From: Streptomyces sp. CG4
GTDB lineage: Bacteria; Actinomycetota; Actinomycetes; Streptomycetales; Streptomycetaceae
Direction of reading: 5' to 3'
Assembly: GCF_041080655.1 (NCBI RefSeq)
Contig: NZ_CP163525.1
Location: 6,262,001 to 6,326,000 of the forward strand
Length of the DNA: 64,000 bases
Positions 32,955-41,362 of this stretch are shown piece after piece. Below the pieces are notes generated by a model. That model had not been told where the DNA came from, made no database searches, and was given only the letters and a program-made list of their open reading frames with translations. Each line of letters starts with the position of its first letter. The stretch's first letter is position 1. The translations under genes and the position numbers were made by a program.

Positions 32955-34217
32955 TCAGGCTGCCTGGGCAGTCTCCGGGCCGTCATGGGCGTGACCGGCG
33001 GCCTGGTACATCGCGGAGATGGCCTTCCGGGTCCGGGTCTCGCTGGACGGCATGAGGTGTGTGTAGACGCGGAGGGTGAACCCCGGGTCGCTGTGACCGA
33101 GGTAGAGGCTCAGGGCCTTGATGTTCTCCCCGGCGTCCAGGAGGACCGAGGCGTAGAAGTGGCGGAGGGCGTGCATGCCGTGCTCGCGGGCCGCTGCGTA
33201 GCGCTGGCCCTTCTCCGGAGTCGGGATGATGCCGGCCGAGGCCAAAGCAGGCTTCCATGACTGGTCGTTGAACCCCTGGCTCCAGATGGCTGCGCCGATG
33301 CCGCTCGTGAAGACGAGGCGGTGTTTGACCTTGGGACCAGTCGGGGTCAGCCAGGGCAAGGTCACCTCGACGGGCGGGAAGCGCTCCATGTGCTCGCGGA
33401 GGGCCGCCGATACCTCGGGGTCGAGGGGGACGTCACGGAGCTTGCCGCGCTTGGGCGGTGCGAAGACGAGCGTGCCGCGAACCTTCTTCACTTGCTGGCG
33501 GACGTACAGCCAGCCGAGGTCCCCGATGTCGTCGACGGCCAGGCCGAAGATCTCGCCCTGTCGAAGACCGCATCCGGCGCCGAGGTCGACCATGGCCATG
33601 TATCGCTCGGGGAGGCCAGCCCGTACGCCGAAGACCTGTTCAGCAGACCACGGGTGCACGCGTGTCGGCGTCGGACGGGGCGCCTTGACTGATCGGGCCC
33701 GGCAGGGGTTCGAGGCCAGCAGGCGGTCATCCACGGCCGCGTTCAGGACGGAGGAGACGGCGTCGAAGATGAGGCGCCGGTACTGGGCTGACGCCACGGC
33801 GTCTTCGAGCTGGCGGTTCCAGTCGCGGATGTGCTCGGGTTGGAACGAGCCGATGGGGCGGGTGCCGAGGTAGGGCAGAGCGTGCAAGCGTAGTCGGCCC
33901 TCGACGGCAGCCCGGCTCGTCAGATCGGTCGTGAGCGACCCGAGCCAGCGATCCGTGTACTCCCGGAACGTTGTCCGAGCCGCTTGCGGGTCGATGTACT
34001 GCCCGCGCGCCATGTCGGCTTCGATGTTGGTCAGCCACTTCTCTGCCAGCCTCTTCTGCTTGTCAGGGAAGCTCTTGGACTTCTCCGTGCCGTCCGGGCC
34101 GATGTAGCGGGCTCGGTAGCGCATGCCGGAGCCGTAGCGCTCGGTCTTGGCCCTGCGAGGCTTGCCGTTCGCGCCGACTTCGCTCCTGTACCAACGGTCC
34201 TGAACGTGGCCGGCCAT
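32955..34217 (-). CDS. int: Tyrosine site-specific integrase
   Basis: A 420-residue phage-type integrase: N-terminal arm-binding region, core-binding domain (TFREYTDRWLGSL), catalytic domain with Arg in GCGLRQGEIFGL, Lys in the beta-hairpin, HALRHFYAS, and LGHSDPGFTLRVYTHL with the nucleophile Tyr. All catalytic residues are present, so it is probably active at the 48-bp att cores. The ATG at 34217 overlaps the excisionase stop (TGATG). The downstream hairpin is its terminator. Confidence 0.95.
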   Translation of the reverse strand: MAGHVQDRWYRSEVGANGKPRRAKTERYGSGMRYRARYIGPDGTEKSKSFPDKQKRLAEKWLTNIEADMARGQYIDPQAARTTFREYTDRWLGSLTTDLTSRAAVEGRLRLHALPYLGTRPIGSFQPEHIRDWNRQLEDAVASAQYRRLIFDAVSSVLNAAVDDRLLASNPCRARSVKAPRPTPTRVHPWSAEQVFGVRAGLPERYMAMVDLGAGCGLRQGEIFGLAVDDIGDLGWLYVRQQVKKVRGTLVFAPPKRGKLRDVPLDPEVSAALREHMERFPPVEVTLPWLTPTGPKVKHRLVFTSGIGAAIWSQGFNDQSWKPALASAGIIPTPEKGQRYAAAREHGMHALRHFYASVLLDAGENIKALSLYLGHSDPGFTLRVYTHLMPSSETRTRKAISAMYQAAGHAHDGPETAQAA

Positions 34218-34414
34218 CAGGCGGCCTCCCCCAGCTGGGTGTCGACCCAGGCCCGCACGTCGGTCGGGTCGAAGCGGAGGTGCCGACCGACACGGAAGCC
34301 GCGCGGGCCGGTGTGCTTGCGGCGCCACTGGTAGACCGTCTCGACGCTGGGTAGCTCGAACATCTCGACCAGGTCATCGGGGGTCAGGAACCGGTTCGGA
34401 AGCTCTGCGGCCAT
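34217..34414 (-). CDS. xis: Excisionase (helix-turn-helix)
   Basis: A 65-residue MerR/excisionase-type winged helix protein: FLTPDDLVEMFELPSVETVY, then QWRRKHTGPRGFRVGRHLRF and a C-terminal helix with VRAWVDTQ. It should direct int towards excision. The ATG is 2 nt from the RepSA-like stop with AAAGGGAG inside that gene's end, and it overlaps int by one base, so rep, xis and int form one operon as in pSAM2. Confidence 0.9.
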   Translation of the reverse strand: MAAELPNRFLTPDDLVEMFELPSVETVYQWRRKHTGPRGFRVGRHLRFDPTDVRAWVDTQLGEAA

Positions 34415-34416
34415 GG

Positions 34417-35832
34417 TCAGCACTCCCTTTCGGCGTTCAGCTGGTCGGCAAAGGCGTCGCGGGCGGTCTCGCGGTTGGTCTGGAGGTCGCGGGCGATGGT
34501 CGTGGCGAGGGCGGCTTCGCCCGGGGTGTGGCCGTGGCCGGCGTACTGCCAGTCGGCCAGGACGAGGACGGTGTCTGGCTCGCGGTCGTCGAGGCCGAGG
34601 GCGGAGGCTTCCTGGGCGGCGCGGTAGTCGGCGCGTTCCTGGCGGAGGGCGCCGAGGGTGATGGAGTAGGTGCGGGACTTGGAGGAGAAGTGCCCGCGGA
34701 AGCCGAGCATGTGGGCCCAGGCCCAGAGGCGGCGGTCCGGGTAGAGGCTGTCCAGGTCGCGGCACGCGGTGATGAGTCGTCGGGTGTGGTCGGGGACCTG
34801 GTGGCGGTCGAGTTCGGCGAGTTCGCCGATGCGGCGGTCGAGGGTGCCGGTGTTCTCGGCGGCCTTGGTGGCGTACTTGGCCACGTATGAGGCGACGGCC
34901 TGTTCGGTGATGTCGGAGCCGTCGCCGAAGGCCTTGACCGGGCGGACGTCGAGTTGTCGGCCCCAGCGGAAGGTACGGGCGGGCTCGTCACCGGCAGCCG
35001 GGACTGAGACCGATGTGTACGAGTGCGCTGCGGCGGCACGTACGGCGTCGGTGAGGAGGTCGATCGTGGCCCAGGCGGGCGGTGGTGTTCCGGGTCCCTC
35101 CGGGCCGTCGAGGCGTACGACGGCGTGGAAGTGCAGGGCGCCGCGCTTCTGGAACTCGGCGACCTTGCCGTATGAGACGCGAAGGTGTTCGGCGAGTTCC
35201 CGGCGGGGCAGGCCGGCGCGGGCGGCGAGTTCGCGGCGGAGTCGGGTGGTGAAGCGCTGCCAGAGCTGTCCGGCGTGGTTGTTGAACAGCACGGCGCCTG
35301 AGTAGTCGTAGGTGTCCGGGTCGAGGGCGGTGCCCAGTTCCGGGGCGTCGGGGGCGTGCGGGGTGCCGCAGCGGCAGGAGCCGTGGTCGGGGCGGTTGTG
35401 GACCGGGCCGAACGAGGGGGCCGTGAGGGTGGCGAAGACGCGGGGGTGATCGCGGACGGTGGTGGGGACGTCGCGGCGGTCGTCTCCGGCCAGGCCGGCG
35501 CGGATCAGGTGGTAGGTGTCGCCCGCGTAGGTCCAGGCGCAGGACGGGCAGCGGGAGGCCCGGCGGTTTCCGCAGGCGATGCGGAGGCGTCCTCCCGGCT
35601 CGTTCTCGGTGGAGTATTGGTGCAGGGTCTCGCCGGTGGTCTTGTCTTTGTGGAGGATCCAGCCGGTGAGGTGGATGGGGTCGGAGCAGCCGCCGGTGCG
35701 GCGGATCTGGTCTTCCCAGCGGGCGTAGTCGGAGGCCGAGGCCACCCGGAGCACGTCCCCGAGGGTGATCGGGTCAAGCAAGGCGTCGGGCATGGGCGCA
35801 CTCGGTGTCGCGGGTGAGGCGCGGTGGGCCAT
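34417..35832 (-). CDS. repSA: RepSA-like rolling-circle replication initiator
   Basis: A 471-residue initiator. The N-terminal part has Cys pairs in RIACGNRRASRCPSCAWTYA, suggesting zinc binding. The HUH motif is ALHFHAVV (about residue 232), and the catalytic Tyr region is SYVAKYATKAAE (about residue 317). This layout matches actinobacterial RepSA proteins that nick the origin for replication of the excised circle. The ATG at 35832 was chosen at MAHRASP; the longer open frame is noncoding by composition. The double-strand origin was not located. Confidence 0.88.
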   Translation of the reverse strand: MAHRASPATPSAPMPDALLDPITLGDVLRVASASDYARWEDQIRRTGGCSDPIHLTGWILHKDKTTGETLHQYSTENEPGGRLRIACGNRRASRCPSCAWTYAGDTYHLIRAGLAGDDRRDVPTTVRDHPRVFATLTAPSFGPVHNRPDHGSCRCGTPHAPDAPELGTALDPDTYDYSGAVLFNNHAGQLWQRFTTRLRRELAARAGLPRRELAEHLRVSYGKVAEFQKRGALHFHAVVRLDGPEGPGTPPPAWATIDLLTDAVRAAAAHSYTSVSVPAAGDEPARTFRWGRQLDVRPVKAFGDGSDITEQAVASYVAKYATKAAENTGTLDRRIGELAELDRHQVPDHTRRLITACRDLDSLYPDRRLWAWAHMLGFRGHFSSKSRTYSITLGALRQERADYRAAQEASALGLDDREPDTVLVLADWQYAGHGHTPGEAALATTIARDLQTNRETARDAFADQLNAEREC

Positions 35833-35920
35833 GCTTGGGGTTCCTTCCGGTTGTGAGATCGGACAGGGACGGCGCCCGGGCGGCGGATGCTTGGCGGTAT
35901 CGAGGCCGCCCGGGTGCCGG

Positions 35921-36238
35921 TCAGCGACGCTTGGCGTCGGAGGCGAGCAGGGAGCGCAGGACGACGGCGCAGACGGCGACCGAGGCGCCGGTGATGGCGA
36001 CCGCCAGGAGTAGCGAGACCAGGACGGCGCCGAGGACCAGGACGACGGCCGTGCCGCCGCCGACGAGGGCGAGGGCGGTGCCGGGGGTGAGCTGGACCGT
36101 GGGCCGGGACGGCGCCGGAGTAGGCGTGGCGGCCGGCGGAGTCTCTGTGTGCCGGGTGACGGCGGTCGGCTCGATGACGGCGGGAGGGGTGGTGAGGCCC
36201 GTCGGCATGGGCATGGTGGGGATCTTCGGGCGGAACAT
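35921..36238 (-). CDS. Spread-type small membrane protein (SpdD-like)
   Basis: A 105-residue protein with a Pro/Thr-rich N-terminal half (PTMPMPTGLTTPPAV) and two adjacent hydrophobic helices (LALVGGGTAVVLVLGAVLVS and beyond), ending SDAKRR. Small proteins like this sit between rep and tra in Streptomyces conjugative elements and contribute to intramycelial spread (Spd). A GAGAGGAG site precedes the ATG. Assignment rests on location and layout. Confidence 0.7.
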   Translation of the reverse strand: MFRPKIPTMPMPTGLTTPPAVIEPTAVTRHTETPPAATPTPAPSRPTVQLTPGTALALVGGGTAVVLVLGAVLVSLLLAVAITGASVAVCAVVLRSLLASDAKRR

Positions 36239-36262
36239 GGGTGGTCTCCTCTCGCGGGCGGG

Positions 36263-36418
36263 CTACTTGACGAGGGCGTTGATGGCCGGGGCGAGGACGC
36301 TGTCGGCGAGGAGGAAGCCGCCGAGCAGGAGTACGGCGATGAGCCAGGCGGGCGGGCGGATGAGCTTGACGCCGAGGTAGCCGACGACGAGCAGTGCGAA
36401 CCAGAGCGGGACCTGCAT
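36263..36418 (-). CDS. 51-residue membrane peptide
   Basis: A short frame MQVPLWFALLVVGYLGVKLI continuing as a second hydrophobic helix (WLIAVLLLGGFLLADSVLAP) and ending NALVK. It has a near-perfect AGGAGGT ribosome site 9 nt before the ATG and packs tightly between spread genes, so it is likely real and a small Spd-type membrane protein. Confidence 0.72.
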   Translation of the reverse strand: MQVPLWFALLVVGYLGVKLIRPPAWLIAVLLLGGFLLADSVLAPAINALVK

Positions 36419-36430
36419 GGCGGTGACCTC

Positions 36431-36622
36431 CTAGCGGATGCGGCAGCGGTGCGTGCGGGCGGCGAGCTGCGCGGCGGACTGGCTGGAGTAGTCGGCGGAC
36501 CAGCCGCAGCCGTCGGAGGTGCACACGGCGGCGTGCTTGGTCTGGCCATGGCGGTCGCGGTGCGTGCCGATCTGCACCGGGCCGATGTGCATCACGGAGT
36601 GGAAGTGGTCGCGGGCTGGCAT
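36431..36622 (-). CDS. Small mobile element transfer protein (63 aa)
   Basis: A 63-residue protein MPARDHFHSVMHIGPVQIGT with a CTSDGCGWSADYSSQSAAQL segment; Cys and His residues could bind zinc. I recall close relatives annotated as mobile element transfer protein in many Streptomyces AICEs. It ends 12 nt before the 51-residue peptide gene. Confidence 0.8.
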   Translation of the reverse strand: MPARDHFHSVMHIGPVQIGTHRDRHGQTKHAAVCTSDGCGWSADYSSQSAAQLAARTHRCRIR

Positions 36623-36623
36623 G

Positions 36624-36818
36624 TCAGTCGGTCTCCTCTCGGGTCGTGGCCGGGGCGGGGAAGCTGGCGCGGATACCGGCGGCGGTGGCCGGGTCAGCGG
36701 TGCGCTGGGCGGCTTCCTCGGCGAGCAGGTGAGCGAGGAAGGGCCGGTTGGCGGCGGCCATCTCGCGGGCGCCGTCGAGGTAGTCGGAGGCGGTCAGGTC
36801 GGCCGGGTCATGGGTCAC
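36624..36818 (-). CDS. Small hypothetical AICE protein (64 aa)
   Basis: A 64-residue soluble, Ala/Glu-rich, helical protein (TASDYLDGAREMAAANRPFL). It ends one base from the next gene, so translation is coupled. Function unknown; part of the transfer/spread operon. Confidence 0.65.
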   Translation of the reverse strand: MTHDPADLTASDYLDGAREMAAANRPFLAHLLAEEAAQRTADPATAAGIRASFPAPATTREETD

Positions 36819-36838
36819 CGGTCTTCCTCTCGTGCTGG

Positions 36839-37513
36839 TCAGGCGAGGTGGGCGGCGATGGCGTCGGCGAGGTGGGGCGGGACGCCGAGGCGGGAGCGCA
36901 AGGTGTCGGGGTCGATTGGGGATCCGGTGCGGGTGCGGTACTCGTCGGCGACCTTGCGGGCGTGGTCGAGCAGGACGGCGGGGACCGGAGGAGCAGGGGC
37001 CAGGGCCGAAGATGCGGGGGCCGCGTCAGACTCGGGCACCGGCTCAGTTGCCGATGCGCGTTCGGCGTCCGGAACCGGCTGCTCGACCGGAGCCACGACC
37101 TCCTCCGCGTCCGCGACAGATGCCGGCGGAACCGGCCCCGACTCCGCAGCCGACGAGTGCGCGAGGAGCGTGCCGCCGAGGAAGGCGAGCGCGGGCCATC
37201 CGGCGATGCCGAGGCGGAGCAGAGCGGGCGGGTCGGCCAGGTCCAGGAACCCGGCGGTGGCGACGTTGGCGCCGAGCGAGGCGAACAGCGCTACGACGAA
37301 CCAGCACCAGGCCAGCCGGGACGGGCCTTCACTGCGCAGGCGCCGCCAGGCGGCGACCATGAGCAGGTCGACACTGACTGGGTAGGCCCAGGCCTTCCAG
37401 CCGTTCTGTCCGGCAGCGGAGGCCAGGTCGTGCAGGTGGGCGAAGGACAGGGCACCGGCGATGACGGCCTGAACGAGGACCGCGTCGACACGGAGGCCGT
37501 GACGGGAACCCAT
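36839..37513 (-). CDS. DUF2637/SpdB-type membrane protein
   Basis: A 224-residue protein. Four hydrophobic segments lie in the first 120 residues (including WAYPVSVDLLMVAAWRRLRS, typical of the DUF2637/SpdB family of conjugative elements), followed by an acidic Pro/Ala linker and a C-terminal helical domain (DPDTLRSRLGVPPHLADAIA) that may bind DNA. SpdB-type proteins act with TraB-like translocases in plasmid spread. The ATG overlaps the stop of the upstream small gene. Confidence 0.78.
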   Translation of the reverse strand: MGSRHGLRVDAVLVQAVIAGALSFAHLHDLASAAGQNGWKAWAYPVSVDLLMVAAWRRLRSEGPSRLAWCWFVVALFASLGANVATAGFLDLADPPALLRLGIAGWPALAFLGGTLLAHSSAAESGPVPPASVADAEEVVAPVEQPVPDAERASATEPVPESDAAPASSALAPAPPVPAVLLDHARKVADEYRTRTGSPIDPDTLRSRLGVPPHLADAIAAHLA

Positions 37514-37731
37514 CAGGAGTCGCCGGGGTAGGCGGGGCCGCCGTCGGGGTCGTAGCCGGACGGGAACGTGCCGGGCGGGAACGTGCCGGGCGGCGGCTCG
37601 GGCAGCGAGACGGCGAGGGACGCGCTGACGGCTTCCACGAAGTCGAGGTCAGCGCCGGCCATGTCGGCGTACAAGGCGAGTTGGCCGAGGAGGAGCACGG
37701 TCCGGGCGAAGTCCTCGCAGTTCGGGCACAC
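37513..37731 (-). CDS. Small hypothetical AICE protein (72 aa)
   Basis: A 72-residue protein starting MCPNCEDFARTVLLLGQLAL (CxxC at the N-terminus) and ending in a Pro/Gly-rich tail. The GTG start is preceded by GAAGGGAG. It overlaps the downstream DUF2637 gene start. Similar small Cys-starting proteins accompany spdB in other elements, from memory. Confidence 0.65.
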   Translation of the reverse strand: MCPNCEDFARTVLLLGQLALYADMAGADLDFVEAVSASLAVSLPEPPPGTFPPGTFPSGYDPDGGPAYPGDS

Positions 37732-37816
37732 GGCGGGGTCTCCCTTCTTTGGGCATGGCGGGGGTAGGGACCTGGCGCGAAGGCGGTCGCGCCGACCGGT
37801 GGGGATCAGAGAAGGA

Positions 37817-39172
37817 TCAGACGGCGGCTGAGGAAGCCTTGGCCAGCGACACGGGAGCGGCGGCGGAGGCGGAGAGGGCGGGCCGGAACGGAGCCAGCTC
37901 AGGCAGGTCCGGGGTCCGGTCGGCGTGCCGGTTGCAGATGTTCACGGCCTGGCGGAGCGAGGTGTGCGGAGCACGGATGCGGTGCCACCCTCCGGAGGAG
38001 TCGCCCGAGATGGCGAGCCCCCGCATTTCGGCCGGGATCTGGATAGCGGCGAGGACGGCGTCCGGGGCGATGTCGCCGAAGGCCATGTTGGCGGATGACT
38101 CGTCGTTGACGCGGTGGGCGGTACGGCCGGTGAGCTGGGCGCGGAGCATGGTGATGCCCTTGCCGAGTTCGGAGCCGAAGCGCTGCCCGCAGATTTCGAG
38201 GTAGATGCCGGCCGCGCGGCCGAGCTGGGCGAGGCGGACCAGGGCAGTGATGATGCGGTCCCGGCGCTTCTCCTCCTCCTTGTTGGCGTACAGGGCGAGT
38301 TCGGCGACCTCGTCGACCAGGACCACGACCGGGACCGGGCGCAGGTGATCGGGCAGGTCCCAGATGTCGGCCGCGATCTCCGCGTCCGGCACATCGGCGG
38401 TGATCCGCTGCTGAGCCCGTATGACCTGATAGATGCCCTCCATCCGGACCACGAGCGCGTCCAGCACCTCGGCGGCGGTGTCGGGATCGTCGGCCAACGC
38501 GGAGAACCGGCGGGCCAACGGGAACAGTTCAACCCCCTGCTTGCAGTCGATGCCGACAAGGGCAACGTCCATCGCCGCGAGACCGGCGACGAGGTTCCGC
38601 TGGTAGACGGACTTGCCGGACTCCGTGGCCCCGAGGGTGAGCGCGTGGGGTATCGCCCGGTAGTCGCGGTAGTGGACCGAGCCGTCCTGCCGCAGGGCGA
38701 CCGGCACCCGCATCGGCCGGACGTCGGTCTCGGCCGGCATCTGCACCCGCTTGAGCACGTCGTAGCCGGTCATCCGCACCTCTACGACGCCGGAGCGCAG
38801 CTCCCGCGAGGTCACGCCGTACATCGAGAACGAGTGCCGGAGCCGGTCCGAGGCTGCGGCGACGTCGAAGGCGTCCTGTCCGGGACGGAGCTTGAGCCGC
38901 AGGACCAGGCCGGTGCGAGTGGGCCGTAGCCGAAGGATGCGCGGGGAACGGGGCTCCGGTATCGGCCGGTTGGTGGCACGGGCGAGAGCGAGACGCCACC
39001 GCGCGGGCGGCACGGTTAACCCGCACGCGTCCATGACGGAGCGGTACCGGACCAGGACCCGCACCACGGCCAGCGTGACCCCGAAGGTCAACCAGTACCA
39101 GGCGGGGCGCCGCCACCGCAGGAGACCCACGGCGACGGCGACCAGCACCAGGGCGACCGTGAAGCCGGTCAT
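37817..39172 (-). CDS. traSA: FtsK/SpoIIIE-type DNA translocase (TraSA/TraB-like)
   Basis: A 451-residue protein: two N-terminal membrane segments, then an FtsK-type ATPase with Walker A GATESGKSVYQRN (about residue 184) and Walker B VVVLVDEVAELAL (about residue 287). A C-terminal region of gamma-like composition follows. TraSA/TraB proteins move double-stranded DNA between hyphae as hexamers in actinomycete conjugation. The ATG lies 2 nt from the upstream stop (TGATCATG). Repression by the KorSA-like protein at the upstream operators is expected. Confidence 0.9.
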   Translation of the reverse strand: MTGFTVALVLVAVAVGLLRWRRPAWYWLTFGVTLAVVRVLVRYRSVMDACGLTVPPARWRLALARATNRPIPEPRSPRILRLRPTRTGLVLRLKLRPGQDAFDVAAASDRLRHSFSMYGVTSRELRSGVVEVRMTGYDVLKRVQMPAETDVRPMRVPVALRQDGSVHYRDYRAIPHALTLGATESGKSVYQRNLVAGLAAMDVALVGIDCKQGVELFPLARRFSALADDPDTAAEVLDALVVRMEGIYQVIRAQQRITADVPDAEIAADIWDLPDHLRPVPVVVLVDEVAELALYANKEEEKRRDRIITALVRLAQLGRAAGIYLEICGQRFGSELGKGITMLRAQLTGRTAHRVNDESSANMAFGDIAPDAVLAAIQIPAEMRGLAISGDSSGGWHRIRAPHTSLRQAVNICNRHADRTPDLPELAPFRPALSASAAAPVSLAKASSAAV

Positions 39173-39174
39173 GA

Positions 39175-39531
39175 TCAGGCCGCCTTGGGTCCTGCGGCGG
39201 CGTTGGCGAGCGAGGTGACCGCGACCGCGCGGAACGCGATGCCGTGCCGCTTCTGGCCGTTGAAGTCGTTCTCCCAGGGCCGGGCGATCAGTCCGGTGAG
39301 CGCGACCGGCGTGCCCATGGCCAGCTCGCCGGTGATGCCGGGCTCCGGGACGGTGATGGAGAGGATCTCCACCTCCTCGTTCGCCGCGAACATCACGTCG
39401 ACCGTCATCAGCTTCGCCCCGGTCTCGGTGTCGGTGGCGATCTCGCCGGTACGGCGGTCACGCACCTTGACCTGCGGGGACTTGGCGACCATCACGACCG
39501 CTCCGGCGGTGTCGACGGGAATCTGACGCAC
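39175..39531 (-). CDS. Conserved AICE protein upstream of traSA (118 aa)
   Basis: A 118-residue beta-rich soluble protein, RQIPVDTAGAVVMVAKSPQV at the N-terminus. I recall homologues next to traB genes in Streptomyces elements, without a known function. The GTG at 39531 was chosen because GAGGAG lies 8 nt upstream; the longer frame from 39567 would start inside the operator. First gene of the transfer operon. Confidence 0.72.
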   Translation of the reverse strand: MRQIPVDTAGAVVMVAKSPQVKVRDRRTGEIATDTETGAKLMTVDVMFAANEEVEILSITVPEPGITGELAMGTPVALTGLIARPWENDFNGQKRHGIAFRAVAVTSLANAAAGPKAA

Positions 39532-39562
39532 AGAGATCACTCCTCTATAGATGCTGGACTCC

Positions 39563-39584
39563 GTCACTCATGTACATGAGTGAC
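39563..39584. promoter_or_regulatory. KorSA-type operator 1 (perfect 22-bp palindrome)
   Basis: GTCACTCATGTACATGAGTG followed by AC is fully self-complementary. It lies 32 nt upstream of the first transfer-operon start and probably mediates repression by the adjacent GntR protein. Confidence 0.85.
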
Positions 39585-39601
39585 ATGAAGAAGAGTGCCT
39601 C

Positions 39602-39617
39602 ACTCCTGTACATGAGT
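39602..39617. promoter_or_regulatory. KorSA-type operator 2
   Basis: ACTCCTGTACATGAGT is operator 1 with one mismatch, centred 36 bp away on the same face of the promoter region. Confidence 0.78.
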
Positions 39618-39669
39618 CAACCCGCCGCGAAGAAGAACTCACGACGGGTTGCAGGAAGTTGAGCGGGCG

Positions 39670-40449
39670 TCAGTCGGCGGCAGGGATCCTGTACTCGAAA
39701 ACGAACTGGTCAGCGGCCATGAGGGTGTCGCACACCTCGACCACGAGACCCTCGGTCGTACGGGCCTCACGGATCAGATGAACCACCGGCGCACCCGGAC
39801 TCAGCGCCAGCTCCGAGGCCTCCGCCTTCGAGGCCGGCCGCGCCTGCAACGTCTCGACGAACTCCACGAACTCGTGCCCGTGGTCTTCGAGTCGGGCGTA
39901 GATGCCACCGCCGCCGGGGTTCTCGGCGAACAGCTCCGGAATCTCCTTCACGACGTCCCACGGCAGGTACGACGTCGCCGTCTCGACCGGGGTGCCGTTA
40001 CGGAAGTACAGGCGCCGACGAGCCAGCACCTGCGCACCGACCGGGACGCCCAGGCGCTGGGCGGCATCCTCGGGCGCCTCCATGGGCCCGATGTAGAGAA
40101 CGCTGACCTTGGCAGCCGCACCGGACTGCGCGGACTCCGCGAGGTAGGCCGCCTGCCCACCCTGCCGGAGCGAACGCCGGAAGCGATCGGAGGAGCGGTG
40201 CCGCACGGGAGGCCGGCTCTTCACGATCGAGCCCTTGCCGTGCCGGGTCTCGACCAGCCCACTCGCCCGCACCTCGACCATGGCCTTACGAATCGTCCCG
40301 CCGGACACGCCATAGCGGTCCACCAGCTCAGACTCACTCGGCACCATGTCACCAGGCTTCAGGACCCCCGCCCGGATCTGCTGCACGATCTCATCCGCGA
40401 TCTGCACGTACCGAGGCCCGGATCCGACCCCTCCAGCCGCAGTTCCCAT
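39670..40449 (-). CDS. korSA: KorSA-like GntR/UTRA transcriptional regulator
   Basis: A 259-residue GntR-family HutC subfamily protein. The winged helix (ADEIVQQIRAGVLKPGDMVP, SESELVDRYGVSGGTIRKAM) spans about residues 18-80, and a UTRA ligand domain follows. In pSAM2, KorSA represses transfer and replication genes; three copies of a TACATGAGT palindrome flank this gene, supporting the same role and autoregulation. The ATG at 40449 with AGAAGGA upstream is preferred to an ATG at 40488 lying in the third operator. Confidence 0.86.
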   Translation of the reverse strand: MGTAAGGVGSGPRYVQIADEIVQQIRAGVLKPGDMVPSESELVDRYGVSGGTIRKAMVEVRASGLVETRHGKGSIVKSRPPVRHRSSDRFRRSLRQGGQAAYLAESAQSGAAAKVSVLYIGPMEAPEDAAQRLGVPVGAQVLARRRLYFRNGTPVETATSYLPWDVVKEIPELFAENPGGGGIYARLEDHGHEFVEFVETLQARPASKAEASELALSPGAPVVHLIREARTTEGLVVEVCDTLMAADQFVFEYRIPAAD

Positions 40450-40469
40450 AGTCCTTCTCTGCCTCCTAT

Positions 40470-40487
40470 GCTCCTCTACATGAGTCA
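40470..40487. promoter_or_regulatory. KorSA-type operator 3, between korSA and pif
   Basis: GCTCCTCTACATGAGTCA matches operator 2 at 16 of 18 positions. It overlaps the pif start codon and lies 21 nt upstream of korSA, so binding would silence both divergent genes. Confidence 0.75.
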
Positions 40488-40932
40488 AGCACAGGAAGCG
40501 TCACCCTCCCCCCTGCACTCCGTATCCGTGGCCGGAGTAGTGGTGCGCGAGGACGGCCGCCTCCTGGCGATCCGCCGAGCCGACAACGGCACCTGGGAAC
40601 TCCCGGGCGGCATCCTTGAACTCACCGAGACCCCTGAGGCCGGCGTAGCCCGCGAGGTCCTGGAAGAGACAGGCATCCACGTCGAGGTCGACGAACTTAC
40701 CGGCGTCTACAAGAACCTCACCCGCGGCATCGTGGCCCTGGTCTTCCGCTGCAAGCCCTCCGGCGGCACCGAACGCACCTCAAGCGAGTCCACAGCCGTT
40801 TCCTGGCTCACACCCGACGAGGTCAGCGAGCGCATGGCCGAGGTCTTCGCAGTCAGGCTCCTGGACGCCCTGGACGGCAACGGCCCCCACGTACGCAGCC
40901 ACGACGGCAAGCGCCTCATCCCAGCGGGATAA
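40480..40932 (+). CDS. pif: Nudix hydrolase, Pif-like
   Basis: A 150-residue Nudix protein with a complete Nudix box (GILELTETPEAGVAREVLEE, then TGI). In pSAM2, Pif is a Nudix protein that prevents redundant transfer between donors; the divergent position beside korSA is the same. ATG 40480 or ATG 40468 could be used; neither has a ribosome site, so leaderless translation is likely, and an operator covers both. The nucleotide substrate is unknown. Confidence 0.85.
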   Translation: MSQAQEASPSPLHSVSVAGVVVREDGRLLAIRRADNGTWELPGGILELTETPEAGVAREVLEETGIHVEVDELTGVYKNLTRGIVALVFRCKPSGGTERTSSESTAVSWLTPDEVSERMAEVFAVRLLDALDGNGPHVRSHDGKRLIPAG

Positions 40933-41362
40933 GACCTTCTCTCCTTCATCAAGGCGGCTCGCTCCGCTCACCGCGCGCGGCCCGGCCCCCGGCCGGGCCT
41001 GCGCTCCTGTCTCCGCCCCGCTCCAGCCCGGCCGGCGCCCGGGCCGCGGGCACAGCAAGCAGCCGCTTGATGTCAGAGAAGGGGTACGTCGTGGCTGGGG
41101 CCGGTCGGCTCCACGGCTTTAGCCACCTCCCCGGTCCGGGTCCCGCGTCGAGCAAGACCAGGGGGCCACTCGTGCACATTGCGGTCAGGCCCAAAGCCTG
41201 CCCGAGTTGCTGGCCAGCGTACGGCCCCCTGATCACGCTCGACCCCAGACCGGGCAGGCCACCGGCCAAACCCGTTCCACCGACCGGCTGTTCGACCTCG
41301 TGTCCACAGTGATCTTTGAAGACCGCTACCACACAACGGCTCCGCGATGAGATCATCTCCCC
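40933..41362. other. 430-bp gap between the AICE backbone and the cargo cassette
   Basis: A hairpin GCCCGGCC-ccc-GGCCGGGC (40980-40998, spacer CCC) follows pif and may end its transcription. The rest must include the promoter of the ParB-like gene; no convincing hexamers, origin or transfer locus were recognised. Short frames here have implausible composition. Confidence 0.45.
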
